A DNA stretch of 64,000 nucleotides, from assembly GCA_963732765.1 (NCBI GenBank), contig CAVTAS010000012.1, positions 1-64,000 on the forward strand, in the 5' to 3' direction. The notes under the pieces were generated by a model. It searched no databases, was not told the origin of the DNA, and was given only the letters and a program-made list of their open reading frames with translations. Position 1 is the stretch's first letter; each line of letters begins with the position of its first letter. Below, in pieces: positions 26,845-35,328 of the stretch. Source of the DNA: JANYHF01 sp963732765. Lineage in GTDB: Bacteria; Pseudomonadota; Alphaproteobacteria; Rhizobiales; Hyphomicrobiaceae. The translations under genes and the position numbers were made by a program.

Positions 26845-27855
26845 TCACACCGCCGCGGGCATGCCGCGCCCCGCTTCCACCTCACGCCGGTCGGCTTGTG
26901 GCGACACCTGGTAGCGCTCGCGATAGCGCTTGGAAAAATGCGACGCCGACACGAAGCCGGACGCAATAGCGACCTCGACGATCGGCAGCCCGGAGTGTCG
27001 CAACAAACGGCGTGCACGCTCTAATCTGACCTCCAGATAGTAGCGCGCCGGCGACTTGCCCATGTGCTGTCGGAACAGTCTTTCGACGTGCCTTCGCGAC
27101 AGTCCCGACTGCCGGCTCATATCGACCAGCGACACCGGCTCGCCGATGTTGCCTTCCATCAGCTCGACGATCTTCAGCAGCGTCTCGTTCTGCACCCCGA
27201 TGCGCGCACCCAGCGGCAAGCGTTGCCGATCGTCAGGCGCGCGGATGCGGTCGATCAGGCACTGTTCACAAATCTTGCCAACAATTTCGGAGCCGAGGCT
27301 GTCGCCGATCAGGTTCAGCATCATATCCAGCGAGGCCGTCCCACCGGCGCAGGTGAAGATATTGTGGTCGATCTCGAACAGCACCGATTTCACCTGGGTA
27401 TTCGGAAAGCGCTCGGCAAAGCCCGGCAGGTTCTCCCAATGGATGGCGGCGCGCTTGCCGTCGAGCAGCCCCGCTTCGGCCAGCACCCAGGCGGCGGTGC
27501 ACAGGCCCCCGACGCCCGCCCCTTGCGCGTGCATGCGGCGCAACCAGGCGAACATCGCGGGATCGGCAATAGCCTCGACTTCGATCCCGGTACAGACGAT
27601 CACCATCTTGGAGCGCACCGGCCCCAGGCATTCGCGCTGCACCGCGGCGATCGATTTGGCCACCGCCACCTCGACGCCGTTGCTGGCCGTGACAGGCGCG
27701 CCTTCCTTGGAGATCAACTCCCAGCGATAGAACGGCTCCCCGGCCATGCGGTTGGCGAGCCGCAAGGGCTCCACCGCCATGGTGAAGGCGATCATCGAGA
27801 AATTCGGGCAGAGCAGGAAGTAGATGTGCTCTGCGAGCGGGGAGGTGGTGAGCAT
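26845..27855 (-). CDS. GlxA-like AraC-family transcriptional regulator
   Basis: 336 residues: an N-terminal DJ-1/PfpI-like domain (IYFLLCPNFSMIAFTMAVEPL; then GLCTAAWVLAEAGLLDGKRA, with the Cys-containing elbow) and a C-terminal AraC pair of helix-turn-helices (SLVDMSRQSGLSRRHVERLF; IVEVAIASGFVSASHFSKRY). Close in layout to GbdR/CdhR-type regulators of betaine and carnitine catabolism, but the ligand cannot be inferred. It converges on the DadA-like gene. Confidence 0.9.
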   Translation of the reverse strand: MLTTSPLAEHIYFLLCPNFSMIAFTMAVEPLRLANRMAGEPFYRWELISKEGAPVTASNGVEVAVAKSIAAVQRECLGPVRSKMVIVCTGIEVEAIADPAMFAWLRRMHAQGAGVGGLCTAAWVLAEAGLLDGKRAAIHWENLPGFAERFPNTQVKSVLFEIDHNIFTCAGGTASLDMMLNLIGDSLGSEIVGKICEQCLIDRIRAPDDRQRLPLGARIGVQNETLLKIVELMEGNIGEPVSLVDMSRQSGLSRRHVERLFRQHMGKSPARYYLEVRLERARRLLRHSGLPIVEVAIASGFVSASHFSKRYRERYQVSPQADRREVEAGRGMPAAV

Positions 27856-27987
27856 GTGCGACGGCCACGGGTCTGGATGCGACGGAGGGACGGTAGCATG
27901 GCACCGGCTGTGGTCAAGTAGCGACAGGATGCTGTCGCCTTTGCAATGTACTGCAATCGTGATACAGTGCCGCCAAAGGAGACAGCC

Positions 27988-28257
27988 ATGCCCAAGACCG
28001 CCACCATCAACGTCCGCGTCGACGAAAAAGTCAAAGCAAGGGCCGAGAAGGTCCTCGGCAAGATTGGCATCAGCATGAGCGACACGATCTCACTATTGCT
28101 GCATCAGATAGCGCTACAGAAAGGCATCCCCTTCGAGTTGAAGATCCCCAATGCCGAGACACAACAAGCGATGCGGGAACTCGACGCTGGATTGGGTGAA
28201 AAATTTAGCGGCCCGACCAAGGACGCCCTGGATGCGATGATGAGGTCGGCAAAATAG
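27988..28257 (+). CDS. RelB/DinJ-family antitoxin
   Basis: 89 residues. ATINVRVDEKVKARAEKVLG is the ribbon-helix-helix start typical of DinJ, followed by MSDTISLLLHQIALQKGIPFEL. It neutralises and, with the toxin, autoregulates. AAAGGAG lies about 8 bases before ATG 27988. The YafQ-type toxin begins 9 bp after its stop. Confidence 0.88.
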   Translation: MPKTATINVRVDEKVKARAEKVLGKIGISMSDTISLLLHQIALQKGIPFELKIPNAETQQAMRELDAGLGEKFSGPTKDALDAMMRSAK

Positions 28258-28266
28258 CCGCTTGTC

Positions 28267-28539
28267 ATGTAAGACCTCAGCGCCAAAGCGAGCTTCAAGA
28301 AAGATCTGAAACGCATTGGTAAGCGAGGTTATGATCGCGGGCTACTTGATCATGTGATTGATCTCTTGCGGCGCGGGAAAGTTCTTCCTACAGCGCGGCG
28401 GGATCACCCACTCCAGGGAGAGTGGAAGGGTTGGCGCGAATGCCATATCCAACCCGATTGGTTGCTGATCTATCGGACATCAGCGACCGAGGTGATGCTC
28501 GCGCGAACCGGGACGCATGCAGATTTGTTCGACAACTAG
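28267..28539 (+). pseudogene. YafQ-type toxin with stop at codon 2
   Basis: The frame reads ATG TAA GAC CTC, then continues open as DLSAKASFKKDLKRIGKRGY, a normal YafQ N-terminus, to the end. One C-to-T change (CAA to TAA) would explain it. The active-site residues of this ribosome-dependent mRNA endonuclease are kept: His in RRDHPLQGEW, His in ECHIQPDW with the Asp, and His in GTHADLF. Translation could still begin at CTG 28306 or GTG 28354, but both lose the first helix. The stop codon TAG (28537-28539) is supplied by the left end of a MITE. Toxin activity is probably lost, unless the TAA is a sequencing error. Confidence 0.75.
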
Positions 28540-28758
28540 TGTTCTGGCACACACAAAAGGTACCCAAAGCTTCGTCATCCCCGCGAAGGCGGGGATCCAG
28601 CCAAGCCTGAGGCGTGCTCGATGGCCAATACGGAAACGCTCGCAATGTCAGCAGCTTGTGGGGTATCGAGGGTGTGCCACACTCTGGCATGCATGGATCC
28701 CCGCCTTCGCGGGGATGACGAATTGGCCGGGTACCAAACGATAGTGCCAGAACACTAG
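28536..28758. mobile_element. 223-bp MITE-like element with REP-type inner arms
   Basis: Outer inverted repeats: CTAGTGTTCTGGCAC at 28536 and its exact complement ending at 28758; both are followed inward by 8 unmatched bases and GGTACCC. Inside lies a second pair, TTCGTCATCCCCGCGAAGG at about 28571 and its complement ending about 28722, a very common proteobacterial palindrome. No protein is encoded. The ends carry CTAG/TA, so the target duplication is probably within those bases. The left end provides the stop codon of the upstream toxin gene. Confidence 0.75.
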
Positions 28759-28810
28759 CATCGTTGTGATTTCGGCAATTGTTGTTGCAGCGTTTGTGCC
28801 ACCAGTGGTC

Positions 28811-28883
28811 GCCTTCGCTCACCAGCATGATCTGGTGCAGCTCTTCCAGCGGGAACACGCCGATCAGGTGGCAATTGCGCAGG
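28811..28883 (-). pseudogene. Short gyrA-like fragment
   Basis: On the minus strand the sequence reads LIGVFPLEELHQIMLVSEGD, matching LIGAFPVEELDQIMLVTDGG near the C-terminus of the GyrA in this window (about 31420-31520). The DNA is roughly 80% alike over about 75 bases. It is bounded on one side by a TGTCAGG palindrome and on the other by the MITE. It is not functional. Either a diverged duplicate or the relic of a second type IIA topoisomerase gene. Confidence 0.6.
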
Positions 28884-28890
28884 TTTGCCC

Positions 28891-28927
28891 GGTGTCAGGA
28901 CCTTGTACTTCACAAGGCCCTGACACC
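28891..28927. repeat. TGTCAGG palindrome, copy a
   Basis: 37 bases: GGTGTCAGGACCTTG, a short loop, then CAAGGCCCTGACACC. First of five copies between 28.9 and 34.4 kb; this one lies 8 bp after the end of phoX. Confidence 0.85.
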
Positions 28928-28934
28928 GCCAGCC

Positions 28935-30827
28935 TCACCCGCCGATTTCGCCGCCGTCGTCGCGTGAGATCGCGACCACGGCGGGGCGCGGCAGAGCCAT
29001 TTCGTCCGTGGACGGCCAATGGGTGGTCAGCTTGTCAACCGAACCCGAGTTTTCGGCGGGATGCTGCACGGACACGAACAGCGTCTTGCCGTCGGGGGTG
29101 AAGCATGGACCGGTCACCTCGGCGCCGATCGGTGCCGCGAACAGCGCCTTCGACAGGCCGCGACCTGGACCGCTGACATCCATGGCGAAGATGCCGTCGG
29201 CCATCTTGAAATCGTTCTGGCCGTCGGTGGCGACGAACAAGCGTCCCTTGGGATCGAAACACAGGTTGTCGGGCGTCGCGAACCAGCCGTCGGCGCTGGT
29301 TCCGGCATGCCAGGTGGCGCCCTGTTCGGACTTTGCGGGATCGCCGCATTGCACCAGCATGGCCCAGGTGAAGCGATCGGCCGCATGGTCGATGGCCTTG
29401 CCCTCGCCCGGCGGAATCAGCTCGACGATGTGGCCCCACTTGTTGGCGGCGCGCAGGTTCGGCGGGTTGAGGTTGTCAGCCTTGCGGTTCTTGTTCTTGG
29501 TCATGACGGCATAGACGCGACCGGTCACCGGGCTCACCTCCATGTCCTCGGGCCGGTCCATCGGTGTCGCGCCCAGTTTGTCGGCGGCCATGCGCGTATT
29601 GATCAGGATCGAGGCCTGATCGGGGAAACCGTTGGCTGCCGTCAGGGGTCCCTGGCCGTGCACCAGCGGCATCCAGGTCAGGCTGCCGTCGGCGTCGAAC
29701 CTGGCCACCGACAGCACGCCGTCGTCGAGCAGATCGCGGTTGGCGGCGCGGTCCGTGGCATTGAACGCGCCCTTGGTCACGAAGCGGTAGAGGTACTGGA
29801 AATAGTCGTCGTCGCCGAGGTAGAGCACCACGCGGCCGTCCTTGGACACCACCGAATTGGCCGCCTCATGGCCAAAGCGGCCGAGCGCTGTGCGCTTGAC
29901 CGGCACCGATACGGGGTCATACGGATCGATCTCGACCACCCACTGGAAGCGGTTGAACTCGTTGGGTTCTTTCTCGACATTGAAGCGATCGTAGAAGCGG
30001 GCGAAGCCGAAACCGTCCTCGCCCTCCATGCCGATGCTGGCGTGCTGATCCTTCAACGCGGTCCTGGCCGGATCGCCGCCGAAGAAGGACGCCGACCATT
30101 CCTCGCAAGAGAGCACCGTGCCCCAGGGCGTGACGCCGCCCGAGCAGTTGGCGCTGGTGCCGATCACTTTGGTGCCGGTGGGATCGGCGGACGTTTTCAT
30201 CAATGCATGGCCGGCCGCAGGGCCGGAGATGGCGAACTCCGTCGTCGCGGTGACGCGGCGGTTGTTTGGCGAGCCGGCAACCATGGTCCAGGCGCCGGCT
30301 TTGCGCTCGATCTCGACCACGGAGAAACCCATCGATGCCAAGCACACATCGACCTGCTCCTTGCTCATGGCCTTGCCCGCATCGTCCCCCGTGGTCAGCA
30401 GGCCCGGAAACATGATGTGCGGGTTGGGATATTCAAGGTTGGCGAACAGCATGCCGCGCTCTGAGCTGTTCGACCCCAGCGGCAGCGGCAGGAAGGCGAG
30501 GTAATCGTTGTTGTAACCGTACTGCTTGGCCTGGCTGTCGGCGCTCTGCTTGGCGGGATCGAAGTCCGGGGCGTCGGCGGTGACTTTGTCGCCCCAGCGG
30601 AGAAGCACATCGGCCTTGAAGCCGGCGGCGACGTGGTGAGTCTGGTCGTAGATGCGTTTGAGCTCGGGGAAGTTGAGTGTCGAGGGGTTATCGGCGGCCT
30701 GGGCGGCGGCCGGAAACAGCGGCGCGCCGGCGCCAACTGCCGTCAGCGTCAGGGCCAGGCCCGAAGCCCCTGTCTTCAGAACGTCGCGGCGCGAGAGTGT
30801 GTCGCTGGCTTTGAGATGCGAACTCAT
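28935..30827 (-). CDS. phoX: PhoX-family alkaline phosphatase
   Basis: 630-residue periplasmic phosphatase releasing phosphate from organic monoesters; the family uses Fe and Ca rather than Zn. A twin-arginine signal SRRDVLKTGASGLALTL at about residues 12-30 shows export in folded form. VLSCEEWSASFFGGDP contains the metal-ligand Cys-Glu-Glu, with further acidic motifs RPEDMEVSP and NLCFDPKGRLFVATDGQND. I chose the ATG at 30827 because it puts the signal at the N-terminus; the frame is open 15 codons more. TGTCAGG palindromes flank it on both sides. No pho box is obvious. Confidence 0.9.
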   Translation of the reverse strand: MSSHLKASDTLSRRDVLKTGASGLALTLTAVGAGAPLFPAAAQAADNPSTLNFPELKRIYDQTHHVAAGFKADVLLRWGDKVTADAPDFDPAKQSADSQAKQYGYNNDYLAFLPLPLGSNSSERGMLFANLEYPNPHIMFPGLLTTGDDAGKAMSKEQVDVCLASMGFSVVEIERKAGAWTMVAGSPNNRRVTATTEFAISGPAAGHALMKTSADPTGTKVIGTSANCSGGVTPWGTVLSCEEWSASFFGGDPARTALKDQHASIGMEGEDGFGFARFYDRFNVEKEPNEFNRFQWVVEIDPYDPVSVPVKRTALGRFGHEAANSVVSKDGRVVLYLGDDDYFQYLYRFVTKGAFNATDRAANRDLLDDGVLSVARFDADGSLTWMPLVHGQGPLTAANGFPDQASILINTRMAADKLGATPMDRPEDMEVSPVTGRVYAVMTKNKNRKADNLNPPNLRAANKWGHIVELIPPGEGKAIDHAADRFTWAMLVQCGDPAKSEQGATWHAGTSADGWFATPDNLCFDPKGRLFVATDGQNDFKMADGIFAMDVSGPGRGLSKALFAAPIGAEVTGPCFTPDGKTLFVSVQHPAENSGSVDKLTTHWPSTDEMALPRPAVVAISRDDGGEIGG

Positions 30828-30898
30828 AGGCGATCCTCCGGTTGCTCTGCGCATGACCGCTAGCGCCGCCATGTTGCGGTTGCGTGACAGGATGGAGC

Positions 30899-30935
30899 GG
30901 TGTCAGGACCTTTCGTTTCGCAAGTGCCTGACACC
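30899..30935. repeat. TGTCAGG palindrome, copy b
   Basis: GGTGTCAGGACCTTTCG, a short loop and GCAAGTGCCTGACACC, 72 bp upstream of the phoX start. Confidence 0.8.
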
Positions 30936-30984
30936 CAGTTACTTGCGGGGCGCTGGCCCGGAAAGTTATACCGCAATGCAAATG

Positions 30985-31195
30985 TTCCCACCCGCTTCCC
31001 GGAATTTGACGCGCGTCTTCGCGTGGCAAGTATCCGGGATCTTTACGTGGTGCGGGTCCAGCGCAACTGGCGGAGCCCCCGTGAAATCAGGGCGCTGGAT
31101 TGAGTCCTCAACCCCTTCTGCCCGGTAAGGATCCCGGATATTCGACGCGCAGGAAAGAAAGGCGCGCCGAATTCCGGAAAGCGTGCGGTAGTTGC
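30985..31195. repeat. Imperfect inverted-repeat element between phoX and gyrA
   Basis: The left half (CCCGGAATTTGACGCGCG ... ATCCGGGATCTTTAC) is matched, in reverse complement, by the right half (GTAAGGATCCCGGATATTCG ... CGAATTCCGGAAAG). The middle holds a GGGCGCTGGATTGAG stretch. The element has no coding capacity. With the two TGTCAGG copies it makes up most of the 449-bp gap between phoX and gyrA. Confidence 0.5.
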
Positions 31196-31240
31196 TCCCG
31201 ACAACACAGGTTGAGACGTTCAATAGACGGTATTACTAGC

Positions 31241-31275
31241 TGTCAGGCACTTGTGAAGAACAAGTTCCTGACACC
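31241..31275. repeat. TGTCAGG palindrome, copy c
   Basis: TGTCAGGCACTTGTGAAG and AACAAGTTCCTGACA, ending just beyond the gyrA stop. It may act as the 3' end structure of the gyrA transcript. Confidence 0.8.
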
Positions 31276-31276
31276 G

Positions 31277-34051
31277 TCACGTCGCCGGTTCCTCCTCATC
31301 CTCACCCTCGCCCGTCCCATCATCCGGGATGTGCTCAACCGCAACGACCTTTTCGCCCTCGGCTGTTTTGAACACGGTCACGCCCTGGGTATTGCGACCG
31401 GCGACGCGGATGCCGTTGACCGGGCAGCGGATCAGCTGGCCGCCGTCGGTCACCAGCATGATCTGGTCGAGTTCTTCCACCGGGAACGCGCCGATCAGAC
31501 GGCCGTTGCGGTCGTTGACGATCATGCCGACGATGCCTTTGCCGCCGCGGTTGGTGACGCGGTACTCGTAGGACGACGACCGCTTGCCGAAACCGCGCTC
31601 ACTGACTGTCAGCACAAACTGCTCTGCCGCGCTCATCTCGGCATAGCGGGCCTCGCTCAAGCTGGCCTCGCCCGTGGCCTCCTCGTCGGCATCGGCCTCC
31701 GGCGTTGCCGCTTCGCCCGCTTCCGCCCCGGCAATCGCACGGCGCTGCTTGATATAGGCGGCGCGTTCCTGCGGATCGGCCGTGAAATGACGCAGGATCG
31801 TCATCGAGATCACCTTGTCGCCCTCGGCCAGCGCGATGCCGCGCACGCCGGTGGAATCGCGGCCCTTGAACACGCGCACGTCCGTCACCTCGAAGCGCAT
31901 GGCCTGCCCCGCGGCCGACGTCAGCAGCACGTCGTCGCCTTCCGAGCAGATGGCGACGCCGATGATCTGGTCGCCGTCGTCGAGCTTCATGGCGATCTTG
32001 CCGTTCTGGCGCACTTCCACGAAATCCGACAGCTTATTACGGCGTACGCCACCCGATTGCGTTGAGAACATGATGTCGAGCTTATCCCAGCTCGTCTCGT
32101 CCTCGGGCATCGGCAGGATCGACGTGATGCGCTCGCCTTCACTCAAGGGCAGCAGGTTCACCAGCGCCTTGCCGATCGCGGTGGGCGTGGAGAGCGGCAG
32201 CTTCCACACCTTCATCTTGTAGGCCATGCCGAGCGAACTAAAGAATACGATCGGCGTATGGGTACTGGCCACGAACAACCGCGTGACGAAATCCTCGTCG
32301 CGCGTGCCCATGCCCGAGCGGCCCTTGCCGCCACGCCGCTGCGCACGATACGTCGACAGCGGAACGCGCTTGATGTAGCCCTTGTGCGAAACCGTGACGA
32401 CCATGTCCTCGCGGTTGATCATGTCCTCGTCGTCGACGTCGCCCTCGAACTCGAGGATTTCCGACTTACGCGGCGTACCGAATTCGGCCGAGATGCCGTT
32501 CAGCTCGGACTTGATGATGTCGATCACGCGGACGCGCGAGCCGAGGATTTCCAGATAATCCTTGATCTCGCCACCGATGGTCTGCAGCTCGTTGCCGATT
32601 TCGTCGCGGCCAAGGGCGGTCAGGCGCGACAGCGTCAGAGCCAGGATGGCCGAGGCCTGCACTTCGGAGAGACGGTAAGTCTGCTCCGCCGTCAGCTTGT
32701 GGTTGGGATCGGCGATCAGCTCGATGAACGGCACCATGTCCTTGGCCGGCCAATCGCGCGCCATCAGGCCAACCTTGGCTTCGGCAGGCGTGGCCGAGCG
32801 GCGGATCAGCGCGATCACTTCGTCGATGTTGGCGACGGCGATGGCCAGGCCGACCAACACATGCGCGCGGTCGCGGCACTTGCGGAGAAGATACTTCGTC
32901 CGCCTCGTGACGACTTCCTCGCGGAAGGCCGTGAAGGCCGAGATCATGTCCTTGAGGGTCATGACCTCGGGACGGCCGCCGTTCAGGGCGACCATGTTGG
33001 CGGCGAAGGACTGCTGCAGCTGCGAGAAGCGCCACAGCTGGTTCAGCACCACGTCGGCAATGGCGTCGCGCTTCAGTTCGATGACCACGCGCATGCCGTC
33101 GCGATTGGTCTCGTCCCAGACGTCGGCGATGCCCTCGATCTTCTTCTCTTTGACCATCTCGCCGATTTTTTCGATCATCACCCGCTTGTTCACCTGATAG
33201 GGAATCTCGGTGACGATGATGGCTTCGCGGTCCTTGCGGATGGTCTCGACGTGGACCTTGGCGCGCTGCACGATCGAGCCGCGGCCCTTGTGGTACATGG
33301 CGCGGATGCCGGCGCGGCCGAGGATCTGCGAGCCGGTGGGAAAATCCGGGCCCTGAATAATCTGCATCAATTCGTCGATGGTGATCTCGGGATTATCAAG
33401 GTGAGCGATGCAGCCGTCGATCACCTCGACCAGATTGTGCGGCGGGATGTTGGTGGCCATGCCGACGGCGATGCCGCCGCCGCCATTGACCAGCAGGTTC
33501 GGGAATTTTGCCGGGAGTACGGACGGTTCCTGGCGCGAGCCGTCGTAGTTGTCGCGGAAATCGACAGTGTCCTTGTCGAGATCATCGACCAGGAAGGAGG
33601 TCACTTTCTCGAGCCGGCACTCCGTGTACCGCATGGCCGCAGGCGGATCGCCGTCGACCGAGCCGAAGTTGCCCTGGCCGTCGATCAGCGGCACACGCAG
33701 CGACCAATCCTGCGCCATGCGCACCATGGTCTCGTAGATCGCCGAGTCGCCATGCGGATGGAAGTTACCCATCACGTCGCCGACCACCTTGGCGCATTTG
33801 ACGTATTTCTTGTTGTAGTCGAGTCCGGCCTCGCTCATGGCGTAGAGAATGCGCCGATGCACCGGCTTCAAGCCGTCGCGCACGTCCGGCAGGGCGCGGC
33901 TCACGATCACGCTCATGGCGTAATCGAGATAGGACGTCTTCATCTCATCGATGATGTTGATCGGCTTGACTTCCGAGGCCGGGGGCGGCGGCGGAGCATT
34001 GGGATCGATGGGCGGCGGGGGGGCCGGCGGGCCCTTGGGAGTGCGTGCCAA
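31277..34051 (-). CDS. gyrA: DNA gyrase subunit A
   Basis: 924 residues; cuts and rejoins DNA to add negative supercoils. The N-terminus is Pro-rich (residues about 6-25), then INIIDEMKTSYLDYAMSVIV. The quinolone region reads HPHGDSAIYETMVRMAQ: Ser at position 83 (E. coli numbering), Glu at 87, so no classic Ser83 resistance change. AAMRYTECRL holds the catalytic Tyr. YRAQRRGGKGRSGM contains the GyrA box for DNA wrapping. An Ala/Glu/Asp insert of about 30 residues sits in the C-terminal beta-pinwheel (near residue 780), and the tail is strongly acidic. The frame is intact. Confidence 0.97.
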   Translation of the reverse strand: MARTPKGPPAPPPPIDPNAPPPPPASEVKPINIIDEMKTSYLDYAMSVIVSRALPDVRDGLKPVHRRILYAMSEAGLDYNKKYVKCAKVVGDVMGNFHPHGDSAIYETMVRMAQDWSLRVPLIDGQGNFGSVDGDPPAAMRYTECRLEKVTSFLVDDLDKDTVDFRDNYDGSRQEPSVLPAKFPNLLVNGGGGIAVGMATNIPPHNLVEVIDGCIAHLDNPEITIDELMQIIQGPDFPTGSQILGRAGIRAMYHKGRGSIVQRAKVHVETIRKDREAIIVTEIPYQVNKRVMIEKIGEMVKEKKIEGIADVWDETNRDGMRVVIELKRDAIADVVLNQLWRFSQLQQSFAANMVALNGGRPEVMTLKDMISAFTAFREEVVTRRTKYLLRKCRDRAHVLVGLAIAVANIDEVIALIRRSATPAEAKVGLMARDWPAKDMVPFIELIADPNHKLTAEQTYRLSEVQASAILALTLSRLTALGRDEIGNELQTIGGEIKDYLEILGSRVRVIDIIKSELNGISAEFGTPRKSEILEFEGDVDDEDMINREDMVVTVSHKGYIKRVPLSTYRAQRRGGKGRSGMGTRDEDFVTRLFVASTHTPIVFFSSLGMAYKMKVWKLPLSTPTAIGKALVNLLPLSEGERITSILPMPEDETSWDKLDIMFSTQSGGVRRNKLSDFVEVRQNGKIAMKLDDGDQIIGVAICSEGDDVLLTSAAGQAMRFEVTDVRVFKGRDSTGVRGIALAEGDKVISMTILRHFTADPQERAAYIKQRRAIAGAEAGEAATPEADADEEATGEASLSEARYAEMSAAEQFVLTVSERGFGKRSSSYEYRVTNRGGKGIVGMIVNDRNGRLIGAFPVEELDQIMLVTDGGQLIRCPVNGIRVAGRNTQGVTVFKTAEGEKVVAVEHIPDDGTGEGEDEEEPAT

Positions 34052-34263
34052 AGCGGTGGTCTTTCGTGGAGGTCAGCGGCGGCGGCGCGATGGAATCGTA
34101 CGGGCGCGCTGAGCGGGGAATCCGGTCTGCGACAATATACACTGCTGGGGCCACGGGCAGCAATCAATTCGGGCCGCCGACGGGGCACTATCCACCGCAT
34201 ATTATCGCATGTTTTCAATGGGTTTTGCTGCGCGGTCGAGTTGTCGCAGGGTGTGATTGCACC

Positions 34264-34338
34264 GGTGTCAGGAACTTGTTGCATTGCGACGGTTGCGGAC
34301 CGGAGCCGGACACGCGTAAGCAACAAGTGCCTGACACC
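34264..34338. repeat. TGTCAGG palindrome, copy d (long loop)
   Basis: GGTGTCAGGAACTTGTTGC and GCAACAAGTGCCTGACACC, 19-base arms with a loop of about 37 bases. Lies in the 387-bp gap upstream of gyrA, which otherwise holds only copy e and the gyrA promoter region; I see no gene there. Confidence 0.8.
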
Positions 34339-34378
34339 CAGTAAGCTTGCGGCTGGTAGATCTTCCGGCCAGTGACTG

Positions 34379-34415
34379 GGTGTCAGGCACTTGCAAAACG
34401 CAAGGTCCTGACACC
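34379..34415. repeat. TGTCAGG palindrome, copy e
   Basis: GGTGTCAGGCACTTGC, AAAAC loop, GCAAGGTCCTGACACC; 23 bp before the rcnA-like start, so it is within that gene's leader. Confidence 0.85.
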
Positions 34416-34438
34416 GCACAACCACCCCAAGAGCCGCC

Positions 34439-35227
34439 ATGCCCGATCTCGCCCACCTGATCCAGTCCGGCTCCACGAACCTCTGGCTGTTCATTCCCAG
34501 CGCGATCCTGCTGGGCGCGTTGCACGGGCTCGAACCCGGCCATTCCAAGTCCATGATGGCGGCCTTCATCGTGGCCGTGCGCGGCACGATTGGGCAGGCC
34601 GTACTGCTGGGGCTGGCGGCGACGCTCTCGCACACCGCCATCGTCTGGGCGATTGCGCTGGCCGGGTTGTATTTCGGATCGCGATTCAATGCGGGCGCGA
34701 GCGAACCCTATCTGCAGCTGCTGTCAGGTGCTTTGATCGTGGCCATCGCGCTGTGGATGATCTGGCGCATCTGGCGTGCCCAGCATCCGGCCCTGCACGA
34801 TCATCATCATCACGATCATCCGCACACTCACAGCCACGACGAGCCATTGGATGCGCATGCCCAAGTTCACGCCGAAGACATCGCGCGGCGCTTCAAGGGG
34901 CAGTCGGTCACCACCGGGCAGATCGTCCTGTTCGGCCTCACCGGAGGGCTGATCCCGTGCCCCGCCTCAATCACGGTGCTGCTGCTCTGTCTGCAGCTCA
35001 AGCAGATCGCGATGGGAACGCTGCTGGTGCTGTGTTTCTCGATCGGGCTGGCCCTGACCCTGGTGGGAGCGGGCGCTGCGGCGGCGCTCAGCCTGCATCA
35101 TGCCAGCAAGCGCTGGCCCGGCATTGACGCGATTGCAGCGCGTGCGCCCTATCTGTCCGCGCTGTTGATCATCGCGGTCGGGCTCTACACCGGCTACTTG
35201 GGATGGAGCACACTGCCAGTGGCGTAG
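34439..35227 (+). CDS. Nickel/cobalt efflux protein RcnA-like
   Basis: 262-residue NicO-family membrane exporter. GALHGLEPGHSKSMMAAFIV carries the conserved HGLEPGHS motif in the first helices. A His-rich cytosolic loop follows (HDHHHHDHPHTHSHDE, about residues 120-136), which binds metal. LTGGLIPCPASITVLLL is the second family motif. Six helices. No RcnR-type regulator lies next to it. Confidence 0.9.
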   Translation: MPDLAHLIQSGSTNLWLFIPSAILLGALHGLEPGHSKSMMAAFIVAVRGTIGQAVLLGLAATLSHTAIVWAIALAGLYFGSRFNAGASEPYLQLLSGALIVAIALWMIWRIWRAQHPALHDHHHHDHPHTHSHDEPLDAHAQVHAEDIARRFKGQSVTTGQIVLFGLTGGLIPCPASITVLLLCLQLKQIAMGTLLVLCFSIGLALTLVGAGAAAALSLHHASKRWPGIDAIAARAPYLSALLIIAVGLYTGYLGWSTLPVA

Positions 35228-35292
35228 GGGCGGCTTGCGGCCGCCCCCTAAGAGCGAGCACGATAGCAGAGGGTGGCCGCAAGCCGCCCCTA
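35225..35292. repeat. Inverted GC-rich hairpin pair after rcnA
   Basis: TAGGGGCGGCTTGCGGCC and its near complement GGCCGCAAGCCGCCCCTA frame a 68-bp block that starts at the rcnA stop codon. Each arm can also fold alone. A REP-like element; may end the rcnA transcript. Confidence 0.65.
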
Positions 35293-35328
35293 CCATCGAG
35301 CACCGCCCGTACCTATTGAGGCACCAAA

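Noticed and set aside
26700..26850. A regulatory RNA or riboswitch between the DadA-like and GlxA-like genes
   Set aside because: The gap is AT-richer and has repeated GTGA motifs, but no stable fold or known motif. It is simply the convergent gap.
32258..34375. A 705-residue plus-strand frame opposite gyrA
   Set aside because: It is the antisense shadow of gyrA, rich in His, Val and Asp with no domain. High GC keeps it open.
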